Notes: a model not told the origin generated them from the sequence alone. Shown: positions 44,484 through 54,246, counted from the stretch's first letter. The stretch: 64,000 bases of DNA from Arthrobacter sp. H35-D1 (GCF_030063185.1 NZ_JASISP010000003.1:33687-97686); one strand, 5' to 3'. Translations and numbers: made by a program.

Positions 44484-44504
44484 AATGGCTCTTGCAGAGC
44501 CATT
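44484..44504 (-). terminator. Hairpin overlapping the gntP stop
   Basis: AATGGCTCT and AGAGCCATT form a 9-bp stem with a 3-base loop; the stem starts within the TAA stop codon of the permease gene. It probably ends the kinase-dehydrogenase-permease transcript. Confidence 0.6.
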
Positions 44505-45906
44505 AGATGATCAGGAAGACCAGCCAGGTCAACAGGAATCCTGAGACTCCGCAGATAGTGGTCAGTACCGTCCAGGTCTTCAACCCGTCTGCGACTGAAA
44601 GGCCCAGATACTTGGTGACGATCCAGAAGCCTGAGTCATTGATGTGGGAGAGGCCGAGCCCACCGAAACCGATGGCCAAGGTGATGAGCGCCACTTCGAC
44701 GGGGCTGTAGCCGCCTGCGGCGATCGCTTCACTCAGCAGCCCGGCTGTGGTGAGGATGGCCACCGTGGCGGATCCCTGCGCGGCTCGCAACGCGGATGCG
44801 ATCACGAATCCTGCGACAATGACGGGCATCCCGAGGGCGGTAAGACTGTTGGATAGTGCCGCCCCGATCCCGGATTCAACGAGTACGTTTGCGAACACGC
44901 CGCCTGCACCCGTGACGAAAATGATGATGGCAACCATGGGCAGTGCGGAGTCCGCGATCAAGCTGGTCTTCTTCTTGGGCCAGCCGGCCTTGCGGCCGAT
45001 GACGAGGTAAGCGACGACAACACCGACCAGCAATGCTGTCGTCGGGGCTCCCAGGAACGAGAAGAAGGCTCGCGCCGCGTTGCCTTCGGACAGAATGGTC
45101 GTCATCGTGGAACCGATCATGATCATCACAATCGGCAGCAGGATAAGGACAATGACGGTCAGGGCGCTGGGTACGTTGCTGCGCACTTGGACGGCCGTGG
45201 CGCCAGTGCCGACGGGCAGCGTCGCTTCGTCTGTTTTGGGCACAATCGTTTCTGACTCAAGTGCCTCAGAGGCCGGTGAGTTGCCGAGGGTGATCTTGTT
45301 AACCTTGAACATTTTGGCAGCGTAGAAGCCAACCACGCCCACGCCAGCGGAGATCAACAGGCCGAAGATCGTTAGGAGCCCAACGTCCGCGCCTGTCAGT
45401 CCAGCCGCGGCGACCGGTCCCGGGTGGGGTGGCACGGCAACGTGAACCGTCAGGAGAACTGCTGCAACGGGGAGCCCGATCTTCAGCGGGTGGATGTTGG
45501 CGATCTTCGCAAAGGCGAAAACGATGGGCGCAAGAATGATGAAACCGACGTCAAAGAAGACGGGAATGCCTAGGATGAATGCGACGATCGTGAGCGCGAC
45601 GATGACCCGCTTGGGGCCAAGGATGGCTGTGAACCGGTGCGCGAGGTTGTCGGCGGCACCCGAGACTTCGATGAGCCGGCCCAGCATGGAGCCCAGTCCG
45701 ACGACAATCGCAACGGAGCCAAGGACCTTGCCCATGCCGGCAACCATCACGGGTACGACATCGACTAGGGGGATTCCGGTCGCCAGTGCAGTTCCCATGG
45801 ACACAAGCAGCAGCGAGATGAACGCGGGGAGCTCGAACTTGATGACGAGCACGAGGAGGACAATGACCGCGACGAAAGCGATCAGAAGGAGTGCGACGGT
45901 ACCCAT
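44503..45906 (-). CDS. GntP-family gluconate/acid-sugar permease
   Basis: The 467-residue membrane protein has 12 or more hydrophobic helices and GntP features such as GIPVFFDVGFIILAPIVF and VPPHPGPVAAA. GntP proteins are proton symporters for gluconate and related sugar acids; with the kinase and dehydrogenase upstream, a threonate or erythronate-type acid is likely. ATG at 45906, four bases after the dehydrogenase stop, so it is the third gene of the operon. Confidence 0.9.
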   Translation of the reverse strand: MGTVALLLIAFVAVIVLLVLVIKFELPAFISLLLVSMGTALATGIPLVDVVPVMVAGMGKVLGSVAIVVGLGSMLGRLIEVSGAADNLAHRFTAILGPKRVIVALTIVAFILGIPVFFDVGFIILAPIVFAFAKIANIHPLKIGLPVAAVLLTVHVAVPPHPGPVAAAGLTGADVGLLTIFGLLISAGVGVVGFYAAKMFKVNKITLGNSPASEALESETIVPKTDEATLPVGTGATAVQVRSNVPSALTVIVLILLPIVMIMIGSTMTTILSEGNAARAFFSFLGAPTTALLVGVVVAYLVIGRKAGWPKKKTSLIADSALPMVAIIIFVTGAGGVFANVLVESGIGAALSNSLTALGMPVIVAGFVIASALRAAQGSATVAILTTAGLLSEAIAAGGYSPVEVALITLAIGFGGLGLSHINDSGFWIVTKYLGLSVADGLKTWTVLTTICGVSGFLLTWLVFLII

Positions 45907-45909
45907 GGC

Positions 45910-46803
45910 TTATGCCCTCTTCGGAGCGAGGACTTTGATCACGGCGGAGTCGTCCGCTGCGGCCAGGCCCTGCGCCTGGCCCAGCAGGTACAGCTGTTCA
46001 GCGGCCGCGGCAACAGGGGTGGCAAGATGGGCGGCACGGGCGGCCTTACTGACGATCCCCATATCCTTGACGAAGATGTCCAAACGGCTAAGAACCTCGG
46101 CGCCCTCTTCGGTGTAGGCCTGAAGAATGCGCGGGCCGCGGTTGGAGAGCATGAAGGAGCCGGCTGCCCCGGCTTCAAGAGCGGAGAGAGTTTTCGCCTG
46201 GTCAAGCCCCAGTGCATCGGCGAGGGCAAGGGCCTCGGCGGCGGCAGCAATGTGGATGCCACACAGCAGTTGGTTGACGGTTTTCAAAGCTTGGCCATCG
46301 CCGGGCCTGTCGCCGACGATTGACAGCGTGGAGGCGAGCAGGTCCAGCACGGGAGCTGCCTGCTTCTGTGCCTCGGGAGTGGCTCCGACCACGATCAACA
46401 GGTCGCCCAGCCCGGCGCGGACTGGGCCGCCGGACAGCGGGGCGTCAACTAGTTCCACACTGTATTCGGCGAGGCGTTCCACCGCTGCGGGGATGGCGTC
46501 GGTGCCCACGGTGCTGGTCAGGATGACGACTGAGCCCTTGGACAATACGGGGGCCACGCCATTGTCGCCGAAGAGCACCTCGTTAAGCTGTTCGCTGTTG
46601 CGCACGGCCAGTAGCAAGGCGTCGGCGCCTTGCGCAGCTTCCTGGGCGGAGTCGAATGTGACGATGCCGGCGGCCTTGGCAAGTTCCAGGCGGGGCTCGG
46701 CAATGTCGAAGCCATGGACGGTCAGCTCCGAGGCAAGGCGGGTGGCCATGGGCAGCCCCATGGCGCCCAAGCCCAGAACCGTGACTGTGTAGTTGGTGGA
46801 CAT
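45910..46803 (-). CDS. 3-hydroxyacid dehydrogenase family, LtnD-like
   Basis: The 297-residue protein has the Rossmann start VLGLGAMGLPMATRLA, the substrate motif DAPLSGGPVRA and the catalytic Lys in GDGQALKTVNQLL. With a DUF1537 kinase this matches LtnD, the L-threonate 2-dehydrogenase of the acid-sugar pathway. The ATG follows GGAGATTTCC. It lies 32 bp after the kinase and 4 bp before the permease. The exact stereochemistry of the substrate cannot be told. Confidence 0.88.
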   Translation of the reverse strand: MSTNYTVTVLGLGAMGLPMATRLASELTVHGFDIAEPRLELAKAAGIVTFDSAQEAAQGADALLLAVRNSEQLNEVLFGDNGVAPVLSKGSVVILTSTVGTDAIPAAVERLAEYSVELVDAPLSGGPVRAGLGDLLIVVGATPEAQKQAAPVLDLLASTLSIVGDRPGDGQALKTVNQLLCGIHIAAAAEALALADALGLDQAKTLSALEAGAAGSFMLSNRGPRILQAYTEEGAEVLSRLDIFVKDMGIVSKAARAAHLATPVAAAAEQLYLLGQAQGLAAADDSAVIKVLAPKRA

Positions 46804-46835
46804 GGAAATCTCCTTCAGTGGGATGGGTAAGTTAT

Positions 46836-48305
46836 TCAGAACGTGTTGCTGAGCTTGCGGGTGACGTCAGCGAGTGACTGGTCATCGCCCACGTTGCCGG
46901 CGAAGACGATGTAGGGGATGCCTTCTGCTGGGCCGTCGACTGGCTCCCACAGTGAGACGATGCCGGGCAGCATGGGCCCGCGGACAATGGCGTGGCGGAT
47001 CTCCAGTCCGTGTGCGGCCACATCGGAGGAGGTGATGCCGCCCTTGGCAATGACGAAGCGTGGGGGAGTGGCCTTCAACGTCCGGTTGACAACTTCGACG
47101 ACGGCGGCGGAGACTGTGCGGGCGATCTTCAGGCTCGCTGCTGCGTCGTCGGTCTTGATGAGCAGCCGACTCGTGTGGATGATGACGTCTCGGTTGGCCA
47201 AGGCAGCCACGATCGTGGCGACGACCTCTGAGACGTGGGCGGCGCCGTCGTCGGAAAGCAGCTTTTCTACGTCGATCTCGACGATGCTGGCAGAGGCGTG
47301 AGCGTCGGTCAGGACTTTCAACTGGCGCGTGGTGACCCCGACGTGGGAACCTACCACGATCAGTCCGCCGCGAGCGGTGCCTGCAGCGACTGTGCGGCCA
47401 GCATGGAAGATTTCCGCGGTGGCAAGCGGCTCGCGGATCTCCTGGCCGATACGGGCGCGGACGAAGGGAGGGCCGACGCGGTAGATCAGGGTCTTGCCAC
47501 GGTGTTCGGCCTCTTCCAGGCCCAGGGCCAACACGCGCAGGTCGTTTTCGGTGACGGCATCCACCACGATTGGGGTGGAGTCGCTGGCACCGTCGATCGC
47601 GTCGGCGACGGCGGCAGCGCCAGCTTTCGGGGTGCCGCGGCGGATTAGGCCCAGGTCAATGGTGATGACGCTGGAGGCTGGAATTCGGCCGTCGGATTTT
47701 TCCTCCACATACGCCGCCAGCGAGGAGTTGGCGAAGCCGAAGCTCGCGTCTTTGGCGAACTCGGTCTCGGCCACAGGGATCAGTGTCCCTTCGACGCCGC
47801 GCGTGTAGTGGACACCGCCAATGGTGATGCGGCCCGCGTCGGGAAACGCCGGAACAATGACAACGCCATCCACGGTGGTGCTTGATTCGGTCAACAGTGT
47901 GCCAGCGATCGTCTCGGGCTCGAGCGGGAAATGGCCGCGCAGGGTCGAGTCGCTGCGGCTCGTGAAGCCCACAGTGATGCCAGCCTTGCCGGCTGCGGTG
48001 AGAGCGTTGACCACTATCTCGCGGTTCCGGACCCGTGCCTCGGCGGGGTCCAGACTGCGGGTATTGGTCAAGACATAGACAGCCTTGGCGACGGTGCCGT
48101 CGATCCGGTACCCGAACACCCAATCGAAGTCCTCCACGTCCCAGCGGGTCAAGACAGGCAGTCCCGCCACCGACTGGGTTCCCGTGGGATCGTCATCGAG
48201 CACAATAAGCACGCGATTGGCGGCGGCGACCTTGGCTGCTACCAGACTTGCCGGCACGCTGACCTCGGCAGGGTACTTTTCGAGAAGTTCGGACTCACGA
48301 ATCAT
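46836..48305 (-). CDS. Four-carbon acid sugar kinase (DUF1537, OtnK-like)
   Basis: DUF1537 kinases phosphorylate oxo-tetronate, threonate or erythronate. The 489-residue protein has the N-terminal substrate domain (VLIVLDDDPTGTQSVAGLPV) and the C-terminal nucleotide domain (RFVIAKGGITSSD, MLPGIVSLWEPVDGP). The ATG at 48305 follows GAGGTG at seven bases; another in-frame ATG at 48320 lies upstream. It is first in the operon and divergent from the FadR-type gene. An upstream open frame to 48581 is antisense to the regulator. Confidence 0.9.
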   Translation of the reverse strand: MIRESELLEKYPAEVSVPASLVAAKVAAANRVLIVLDDDPTGTQSVAGLPVLTRWDVEDFDWVFGYRIDGTVAKAVYVLTNTRSLDPAEARVRNREIVVNALTAAGKAGITVGFTSRSDSTLRGHFPLEPETIAGTLLTESSTTVDGVVIVPAFPDAGRITIGGVHYTRGVEGTLIPVAETEFAKDASFGFANSSLAAYVEEKSDGRIPASSVITIDLGLIRRGTPKAGAAAVADAIDGASDSTPIVVDAVTENDLRVLALGLEEAEHRGKTLIYRVGPPFVRARIGQEIREPLATAEIFHAGRTVAAGTARGGLIVVGSHVGVTTRQLKVLTDAHASASIVEIDVEKLLSDDGAAHVSEVVATIVAALANRDVIIHTSRLLIKTDDAAASLKIARTVSAAVVEVVNRTLKATPPRFVIAKGGITSSDVAAHGLEIRHAIVRGPMLPGIVSLWEPVDGPAEGIPYIVFAGNVGDDQSLADVTRKLSNTF

Positions 48306-48338
48306 TTCTTCACACCTCATTGTGGATTTACTTATGTC

Positions 48339-48353
48339 AGATGTCAGACATCT
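48339..48353. promoter_or_regulatory. Probable operator of the FadR-type regulator
   Basis: AGATGTCAGACATCT is a perfect 15-bp palindrome in the 159-bp divergent region between the kinase operon and the regulator. GntR/FadR proteins bind short palindromes of this kind. ATGT and TATG repeats extend it on both sides. Confidence 0.65.
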
Positions 48354-48464
48354 TATGTATGATTGATATTGTGGCACGAGACACACGAAGTTCGCAAGGG
48401 GAGGCCATTGCCGCGGTGGCAAGCCCCTAAGCTTGAGCTTCATGAAGGCGATGAAAGGGGAAGC

Positions 48465-49169
48465 ATGGCGCGCAAGTCGCTGACCGAAATGGTGGCGGAT
48501 GATTTGCTGGACAGGATTGTCGCTGGCGAGTTTCCGCCCGGCTCCTTGGTCCCGGGTGAGCTGGAACTGAGTTCGCAGCATGAAGTGAGCCGCATGACCG
48601 TCCGCGAGGCAATGAAAACGCTTGAGGCGCAGCGCATCCTTCGGGTCGAGCGGGGTCGGGGGACGTTCGTGAATCCCTTCAGCAGCTGGGGTTCACTGCA
48701 TGCGGTTCTCCGGGCTGTCTCCGAAGGCCAGGACGGTGCAGCCGTGGCAATCCAGCTCATTGAGTTGCGGCGCATGCTGGAGACCGGCGCCTGTGAACTA
48801 GCCGCAACACGCATCTCGGACCTGGACCTCGGGCGGTTGAGTGGCCAGCTGGAACGGATGCGAGCAGCCCATGCCGCCAATGACGTGCTGGCTTTCGTGG
48901 ACGCGGACCTTGCATATCACGACATCATCCTGCAGGCCTCGGGCAACATCTTTGTTGCGGTTTTGTTTGAACCGCTGCACCGGATTCTGGAAAAACGCCG
49001 AATGGAAACCTCTCGGATCCCCGAGATACAGGCCAATGCCATTGGCATGCACGCCGCGATCCTAGAAGCACTCACGAAGCGTCAGCCAGGGTTGGCGCGG
49101 GTGGCCATGGACAACCACATGGCTCAGACCCTTAAAGACCTGAAGAGCTACGTGCTGAAGATCCGCTAA
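48465..49169 (+). CDS. FadR-subfamily GntR transcriptional regulator
   Basis: The 234-residue protein has an N-terminal winged helix (about 10-75, with HEVSRMTVREAMKTLEAQRI and RGRGTFV) and a C-terminal FCD ligand domain (about 90-225, with the metal-binding pattern D..H in DADLAYHDIIL and later His in GMHAAILEAL). It is divergent from the acid-sugar operon and probably represses it until a sugar acid binds. The ATG at 48465 follows AAAGGGG; an upstream in-frame start at 48363 lacks one. Confidence 0.92.
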   Translation: MARKSLTEMVADDLLDRIVAGEFPPGSLVPGELELSSQHEVSRMTVREAMKTLEAQRILRVERGRGTFVNPFSSWGSLHAVLRAVSEGQDGAAVAIQLIELRRMLETGACELAATRISDLDLGRLSGQLERMRAAHAANDVLAFVDADLAYHDIILQASGNIFVAVLFEPLHRILEKRRMETSRIPEIQANAIGMHAAILEALTKRQPGLARVAMDNHMAQTLKDLKSYVLKIR

Positions 49170-49309
49170 ACACGCAGGTAACGGTGAACACAGCGGGAGT
49201 CCTGTCAATGGTTCCTTTGCTGGGATTGCTCCTTCCTGACACTCGCGTTGGATTGCCCCGGTATGTTGAGCGTTGCACGCTGCCCATGACTTTTAACCCA
49301 TCGGATGTT

Positions 49310-49665
49310 GTTCGAAAATTGGGGCGTCACGAGGTCGAAAACGAGAGAAGCTTTGGTCCCCATGGTCCAGTTTCCTCCTGGTGGGGAATGGTTTTATGCG
49401 CGGCTGCGCCAGCCTTGGGTGGCTATAAAATCTTGGGCTTCCTTGCGATGTCGGCGCATCCAGTGCTGGGGCGGTCGGGATTCCCAGCGGCGAGGGCTGC
49501 TTCATGTTCGGCACGGTGCCCGGGTTGGTAGTGTTCGCAGATTTGGAGGTGCCGGTGGACGGTGATTCGTTTATGGTGGCAACGGCCGACTGATTCGCGC
49601 ACGGTCAGGCCGGTCGCGTACATCATCTCCCAATCGGGGTACCTCGAGACTTCCCGGCCCGCCAT
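49310..49665 (-). pseudogene. Helicase-associated-domain protein fragment
   Basis: The minus strand encodes DWEMMYATGLTVRESVGRCH, then TVHRHLQICEHYQPG and HEAALAAGNPDRPSTG, the pattern preceding helicase-associated (HA) domains in Arthrobacter accessory proteins. A frameshift near 49440 is followed by KEAQDFIATQGW, the beginning of an HA repeat, then a stop. The remainder of the gene is missing. Confidence 0.6.
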
Positions 49666-49722
49666 GTCAAAAACCCAAGCCCATTGAACTCATAACGAAC
49701 CAGACCCCGCGGTGTTGGTGGC

Positions 49723-50322
49723 TCACCTCATCAGGCCATTTGCCACCTCACTGGTCCGAGCCACAATGCTTGATCCCGGCAGGTCGTCGTTCGCCGGCTT
49801 ACGTCCTTTTGTGGGCACCCCAACTGGACGGTTTACGACATTTTCAGGAACAGCAGGATTTTTGGGGGCTGTCTGAGGTTCCCTTGGCCCCGAGTGTCGT
49901 TGATGCCGTTGCGGGAGTTCGACTGCATTGCAGTTTGGCAACAAGGACGGCAGCTACAGGACCGCAGGGATTGTCGGGCGTGTGCCAGCTGGGCTTGCAG
50001 TCACGTTCCCCGAAATGGTCTGGGGCGCGGTGGCCGTGGATACGGAGGACTTCGACGTCCCGGTATTCACCGCGGCGGGCCGGGTGGAACCTGCACTGGT
50101 GTTGGCTGAACTAGAGGCTGCAGCGGGCTGCTTGGAGGCCAGGTCGGCGAGGGAAAACACCGAGGTGACGATCTTGCGGGACAAGATGACCAGCCCGTGG
50201 ATGCTGAAGGCAACCAGAGCCAGCGCTAGAAAGGCCACAAGACTGACGGCGAACATAAGTACGCCGACCATGACGGTCCCAACAAAGACCATGGTGTAGG
50301 AATTAGATAACAGTACTTCCAT
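49723..50322 (-). pseudogene. Membrane protein gene interrupted by an in-frame TAG
   Basis: From ATG 50322 (GGGAG upstream) the frame encodes a hydrophobic N-terminus (MVFVGTVMVGVLMFAV, LVAFLALALVAFSIHGLVIL) and an Ala/Ser/Thr/Pro-rich tail up to TAG at 49954. The same frame is open again to 49723, with a similar Pro-rich composition. Either the protein ends at 49954 (122 residues) or a 200-residue protein has acquired a stop. I do not recognise the family; the antisense frame at 49928-50299 looks less like protein. Confidence 0.4.
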
Positions 50323-50590
50323 GATGGCTCCCAACAGCGTTCACAGGCGAACTTTTCTCCACGCTATGCGGGCAAGTGGTCGCGACGGCACGCGACGTGC
50401 GAATGTTGCGAAAAAGAAATGCTTCCGTAACGCAAAAAAGATCCCTGCCCTGTCACATCGAACGCTCAATACGCAAGGCTTATATGCGACAGGTCAACAG
50501 CACACTACGATCTGCTGCGTGTCATCCGATGCGGAGAATCGACACCAGGTCATATTTACCCAAAATTTTGGTGGTGAGCAGTCATCCGTA

Positions 50591-51700
50591 CTACGTCTTG
50601 GGGGTGCTCGAGGGGTCGTTCCCCGAGGCCGCGCTGATGGCGGACGGAGATGGCCAGATGGCCTGCCCATCAGCAGGAAGTGCTTCGTAGGGGTAGGAGG
50701 CCACGGTAAGGGGTTGGGTCGAACCTTCCAGTGCGCAGCGCACGGCGCTGTCGTTCTTGGATCCGCACACGAGAATTCCGATAGTTGGGGCTTGGCGGGG
50801 CAGCCGGAGCAAGTCGTTGACTGCAGCGGCATAGAAATTTAGCGGGCCTAGGTGTTCGGGCTTGAATTTGCCGGCTTTTAGTTCCACAACGACATATCGG
50901 CCGGAAGGGACGTGGCCCGGCAGAGCAGCAGGTCAGCGTAGAATTCCTCGACACGGATGACCAGTCGAACTTGTTCGCCAACGAAGACAAACCCCTGGCC
51001 AAATTCCAACAGGAACTTTTGCACGTGCTTGACCAGCTGCGCCTCGAGCTCGCGTTCACGGCTCCTGTCAGTCATGGCCACGAAATCTAAGACGTAGGGG
51101 TACTTGGTGAGTTGCTGGGCCAGGTCGGAGTCCTGCGAAGGCAACGTCGCCGTGAAGTTGCTGACGGCCTGGCCGGAGCGTTCGTGCAGCCGCGTCTGGA
51201 TTTGGTGTGCCAAGACATCCCTGGACCAGCCATTTCCACCGTGGCCGCTGCGTACCAGAGTCGTAATTGCTTGGTCGGAGAGCCTCTCCATAAGAAGGAC
51301 AAGGCGGCTCCACGGCAATGTTGCAAGCTGCGCTTGCAACATTGGAAAATCGGGCCATGTTTTACGCAAACGGCTTCATGTGGCGCAGGTTGCGGGGCGA
51401 GAATCCACGGGTGCCCGGGATCTTCTCTCCAAGGTCCGCCGAGAGACGCAAGACAACCTTTGCGCCCCATCCCTCCAACCCTTCCCTCTCAAGGAGATCC
51501 TTGCCGATAGCCTAATAGCTGCCAACAAGTTCCTGGTTTGCGGTGGAAATGGCCCGTGCAAGCCCGGCAAAAACATGTCCGGCCACGGCGTCCAACAGGC
51601 CTGGATACCAACCCGGTATCGCACCGCGTACCGGCGTCGTCGGGAACCAAGCGCCTGGCCCTTCGAGGTCATGGAGATTGCTTGCTAGGTCCCGTGTCAT
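50591..51700 (-). pseudogene. YhcG-type (DUF1016) nuclease pseudogene
   Basis: Pieces in order match the YhcG PDDEXK nuclease family: LARAISTANQELVGSY, a TAG at 51512 where the family has Trp, then KDLLEREGLEGWGAKVVLRL and GFSPRNLRHMKPFA; a frameshift near 51372; RKTWPDFPMLQAQLATLPW through LAQQLTKYPYVLDFVAM and FVFVGEQVRLVIRVEEFYAD; a frameshift near 50895; then MELKAGKFKPEHLGPLNFY to the end. At least three lesions, so no working nuclease is made. Confidence 0.85.
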
Positions 51701-51837
51701 GGTTCCTCCTCAACGTTGAGTTCACTTCCATTCATACGCGGAGGGTCTGACAAGGAAGACGGCGGATGGGGTGGAAGAGCCGAAAAAGCTAGACTGGACC
51801 GTCGAGACCAGTGACCAACTCGCAACATGGAGGATCC

Positions 51838-53649
51838 ATGGCCAAGAAAACCAAACGCCCAAAAAATACCAGCCGCAAGCTGACCTCGGTCAGTGAGCTG
51901 CGGGCAATCCGCGCCGTGGACGCCATCACCCCGGCGTTCGTTGACTGGTGCCGACAAACGGAGAACGTACCTGCCGAAGACGCTCTGGTGCTCCTCGGCC
52001 CGGTCAAGGTGCTGGTTGCCGCATATTTCCACGCATCACCCTCGTCGGAGCCCACCAGGTTCCAACCCATCCCGTTTGGGCTGGCCATGGAGGCGGCCCT
52101 CTCCGAACACGACGACGAAGAAGACTGGCGCGACTTCGCATTCGACGCCATCCACGTGTACATCGAATTCCTCGGCAAAACGGACGCCTGGACTGGCACG
52201 GATGAGGACTTCAACGCCGTCGACGAGCTGTTTCACATGGGCGCGGAAAGGGTGCTGCCGGACGTAGTTGCTCCGAATCTGACGCCGGAGGAGGTGCTGG
52301 CCAGCCTTGAAGGCACCGAACTCTCGCGCCGTTTGGACGCATTTCTGAGGTGGCTGGGCGACGGCAGGACGGTGACGTCCACGGGCGCACTGCGGTTGAA
52401 GGAAGTGGAGGGCGCCGCGGCCGCCGTGGGCGTGGCTGCCAAGGGTGCAATGCCCAATGCCAAGCAGGAGCAGGCGCCTTTATTTGGCGGTGACGGTGCG
52501 TCCGCGGAATCCGTCCCCACGGTGAAGTCCATGACCGAAGTCCCCTTGTTGACAAAGATCTGGATTGCCTTGGAAGCGTCCGGGCTCATCGACATTGGCT
52601 CCACCAAGGTGTGGCCCACTGTGCTGGCCAGGCAATTTCTGGAGCCCGGGCGTCCTTGTCGGCGTGAAGTCTTGGGCGGCTTCATTATCCGCTTCCTGGC
52701 CATCGCCGTCATGGGCGAGGTGGAATGGGCTCCGTGGGTCAGGCCTGCTGCCATGGCCCAGTCGTCAATCCTGTACGCGGCGTGCGCGCAGGCGCCGGTT
52801 CCGGTGGCCGCACTGGCGGACCCGGCCAAACTGCAGGCCTTGGGCCTTGACGAATTCGGGGCCAGAACCGTGCAGAAGCGGATGGATGAGCTGGCCGAAC
52901 TGGGTCTGGTCACCTTGGACGGTGTCATTGCGGTGCCGCCCGCGCTGGTGCCGGCGGTCATGGCCGTCCTGCAAGGGGCGTTCCCTGAGGAGGACGGCAG
53001 TGTCGACGATCCTTGGGCGCCGCAGCCGCAGCCGCAGCCCAAGAAGCCAGCCCGCAAGCGGAAAAACTCCGCCCCGGCGCCCATTTTGCAGCTGAAGATC
53101 ATGCTGAAGGGCTCCAAGCCGCCCGTGTGGCGCCGCGTGCTGGTCCGCTCCGACCTGACGCTGGCCGAGTTCCACCGTGTCCTGCAGGTGTCGTTTGCGT
53201 GGACGGATTCCCACCTGCACGAGTTCCGCGTGGGTGGCTGGAACGGGACGGCCTATGGGCCGGTGGGACCCGAGTTCGACTTCGGCGACCCGATGCCCCT
53301 CGACGAGGCAGCTGTGTCCCTCGGCGCGATCCTGTCCGCCGAGAACGACAAGATGGACTACGTCTACGACTTTGGCGACAACTGGCAGCACGCCATCACC
53401 GTGGAGAAGATCCTCCCGCACGACGACGGCGTCCCCGCCGTGCGCTGTACCGGCGGCCGGGGTGCCGGTCCGGCAGAGGACAGCGGAGGTGTGTGGGGCT
53501 GGGAATCCATGGTGGAGGCCGTCAACAATCCCTCCCACGAGGAACACAAAGAATACCGGGAATGGCTGGGACTGGAGCCCGGAGAGAAGTTGGACCCGAA
53601 GGCATTCGACAAGGACGAGCTGAACGAGGAACTCGCCGGCATGTACTGA
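51838..53649 (+). CDS. Large pRiA4b ORF-3-like protein (copy 2)
   Basis: The 603-residue protein is a full-length paralogue of 28202-30019. The lengths are nearly equal, and the shared N-terminal blocks include FVDWC, AYFxxxPSS, HVYIEFL and TSTGALRLKxxEGAAAA. The C-terminal pRiA4b domain (about 418-600) has ILQLKIMLKGSKPPVWRRV, HLHEFRVGGWNG, YDFGDNWQHAI and CTGGRGAGPAEDSGG. The ATG at 51838 follows GGAGGATCC. Between the domains a Pro/Gln/Lys linker (QPQPQPKKPARKRK) is present. It converges on the 53668 gene. Confidence 0.86.
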   Translation: MAKKTKRPKNTSRKLTSVSELRAIRAVDAITPAFVDWCRQTENVPAEDALVLLGPVKVLVAAYFHASPSSEPTRFQPIPFGLAMEAALSEHDDEEDWRDFAFDAIHVYIEFLGKTDAWTGTDEDFNAVDELFHMGAERVLPDVVAPNLTPEEVLASLEGTELSRRLDAFLRWLGDGRTVTSTGALRLKEVEGAAAAVGVAAKGAMPNAKQEQAPLFGGDGASAESVPTVKSMTEVPLLTKIWIALEASGLIDIGSTKVWPTVLARQFLEPGRPCRREVLGGFIIRFLAIAVMGEVEWAPWVRPAAMAQSSILYAACAQAPVPVAALADPAKLQALGLDEFGARTVQKRMDELAELGLVTLDGVIAVPPALVPAVMAVLQGAFPEEDGSVDDPWAPQPQPQPKKPARKRKNSAPAPILQLKIMLKGSKPPVWRRVLVRSDLTLAEFHRVLQVSFAWTDSHLHEFRVGGWNGTAYGPVGPEFDFGDPMPLDEAAVSLGAILSAENDKMDYVYDFGDNWQHAITVEKILPHDDGVPAVRCTGGRGAGPAEDSGGVWGWESMVEAVNNPSHEEHKEYREWLGLEPGEKLDPKAFDKDELNEELAGMY

Positions 53650-53667
53650 TCCCGGTGACCGAAAAGC

Positions 53668-54201
53668 CTACATTTCGAAGAGCGCTTCCTGAATGGGTTC
53701 CGCGGCTGCCGGTGCAGGCATGATGTCCGCCAACTCGATTTCTTCCCAGGGGGTGATGAATGCGGTGGCCACGCGCCAGCGTCGGCTGATGGTGGCACTG
53801 GCCATTAGGTCTGGATCGGCCAGGAACAACAGCGTCAGGTGGACTTCATCGCCGTCGGCCCTGGCGTCGGCGATCAGCCATTCGTCCGATTCACGGCCCC
53901 AAATCGGCAGCTCAGACGGGAAGAAGAGCTTGAGGGCCTCCGGTTTCCAACCCTCGCGATCGCCGGACACCGGGATGGTGATCACGCCGTTGCTGATGGT
54001 CCAGCCGTCCTCCCGGCTGTGGGACCAAGTGTGCTTTCCATCGTGAAAGTGCCACTGGTCGGTTTCATAGTTGACGGTGGCTGAAGCGGAATTCCATTGC
54101 CCAAGGCTGTCAAGGGTCAGTGCGGTGGCGGCCAAGGCTGGGAGGCGGCTGTCCATGCCCATGGTTTGGACCACGTAGTTCCATGTCAGTGTCTTCGTCA
54201 C
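53668..54201 (-). CDS. Hypothetical protein, 177 residues
   Basis: I recognise no family. The product is soluble and mixed alpha/beta, with Trp-rich segments (YETDQWHFHDGKHTWSHS, REGWKPEALKLFFPSELPIW) and no membrane helix or signal. It starts at ATG 54201 and converges on the pRiA4b copy 2 gene with 18 bp between the stops. Codon use resembles its neighbours. Confidence 0.7.
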   Translation of the reverse strand: MTKTLTWNYVVQTMGMDSRLPALAATALTLDSLGQWNSASATVNYETDQWHFHDGKHTWSHSREDGWTISNGVITIPVSGDREGWKPEALKLFFPSELPIWGRESDEWLIADARADGDEVHLTLLFLADPDLMASATISRRWRVATAFITPWEEIELADIMPAPAAAEPIQEALFEM

Positions 54202-54246
54202 CCCGGCAGACTAACACTGGCAACGGCGTGGGCGCTCGCCGGACCG

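Noticed and set aside
47235-48362. Plus-strand frames opposite the acid-sugar kinase
   Set aside because: DUF1537 motifs are unambiguous on the minus strand.
49928-50299. Plus-strand frame of 123 codons
   Set aside because: The minus strand gives clear hydrophobic helices and a ribosome site; the plus frame has no upstream start region.
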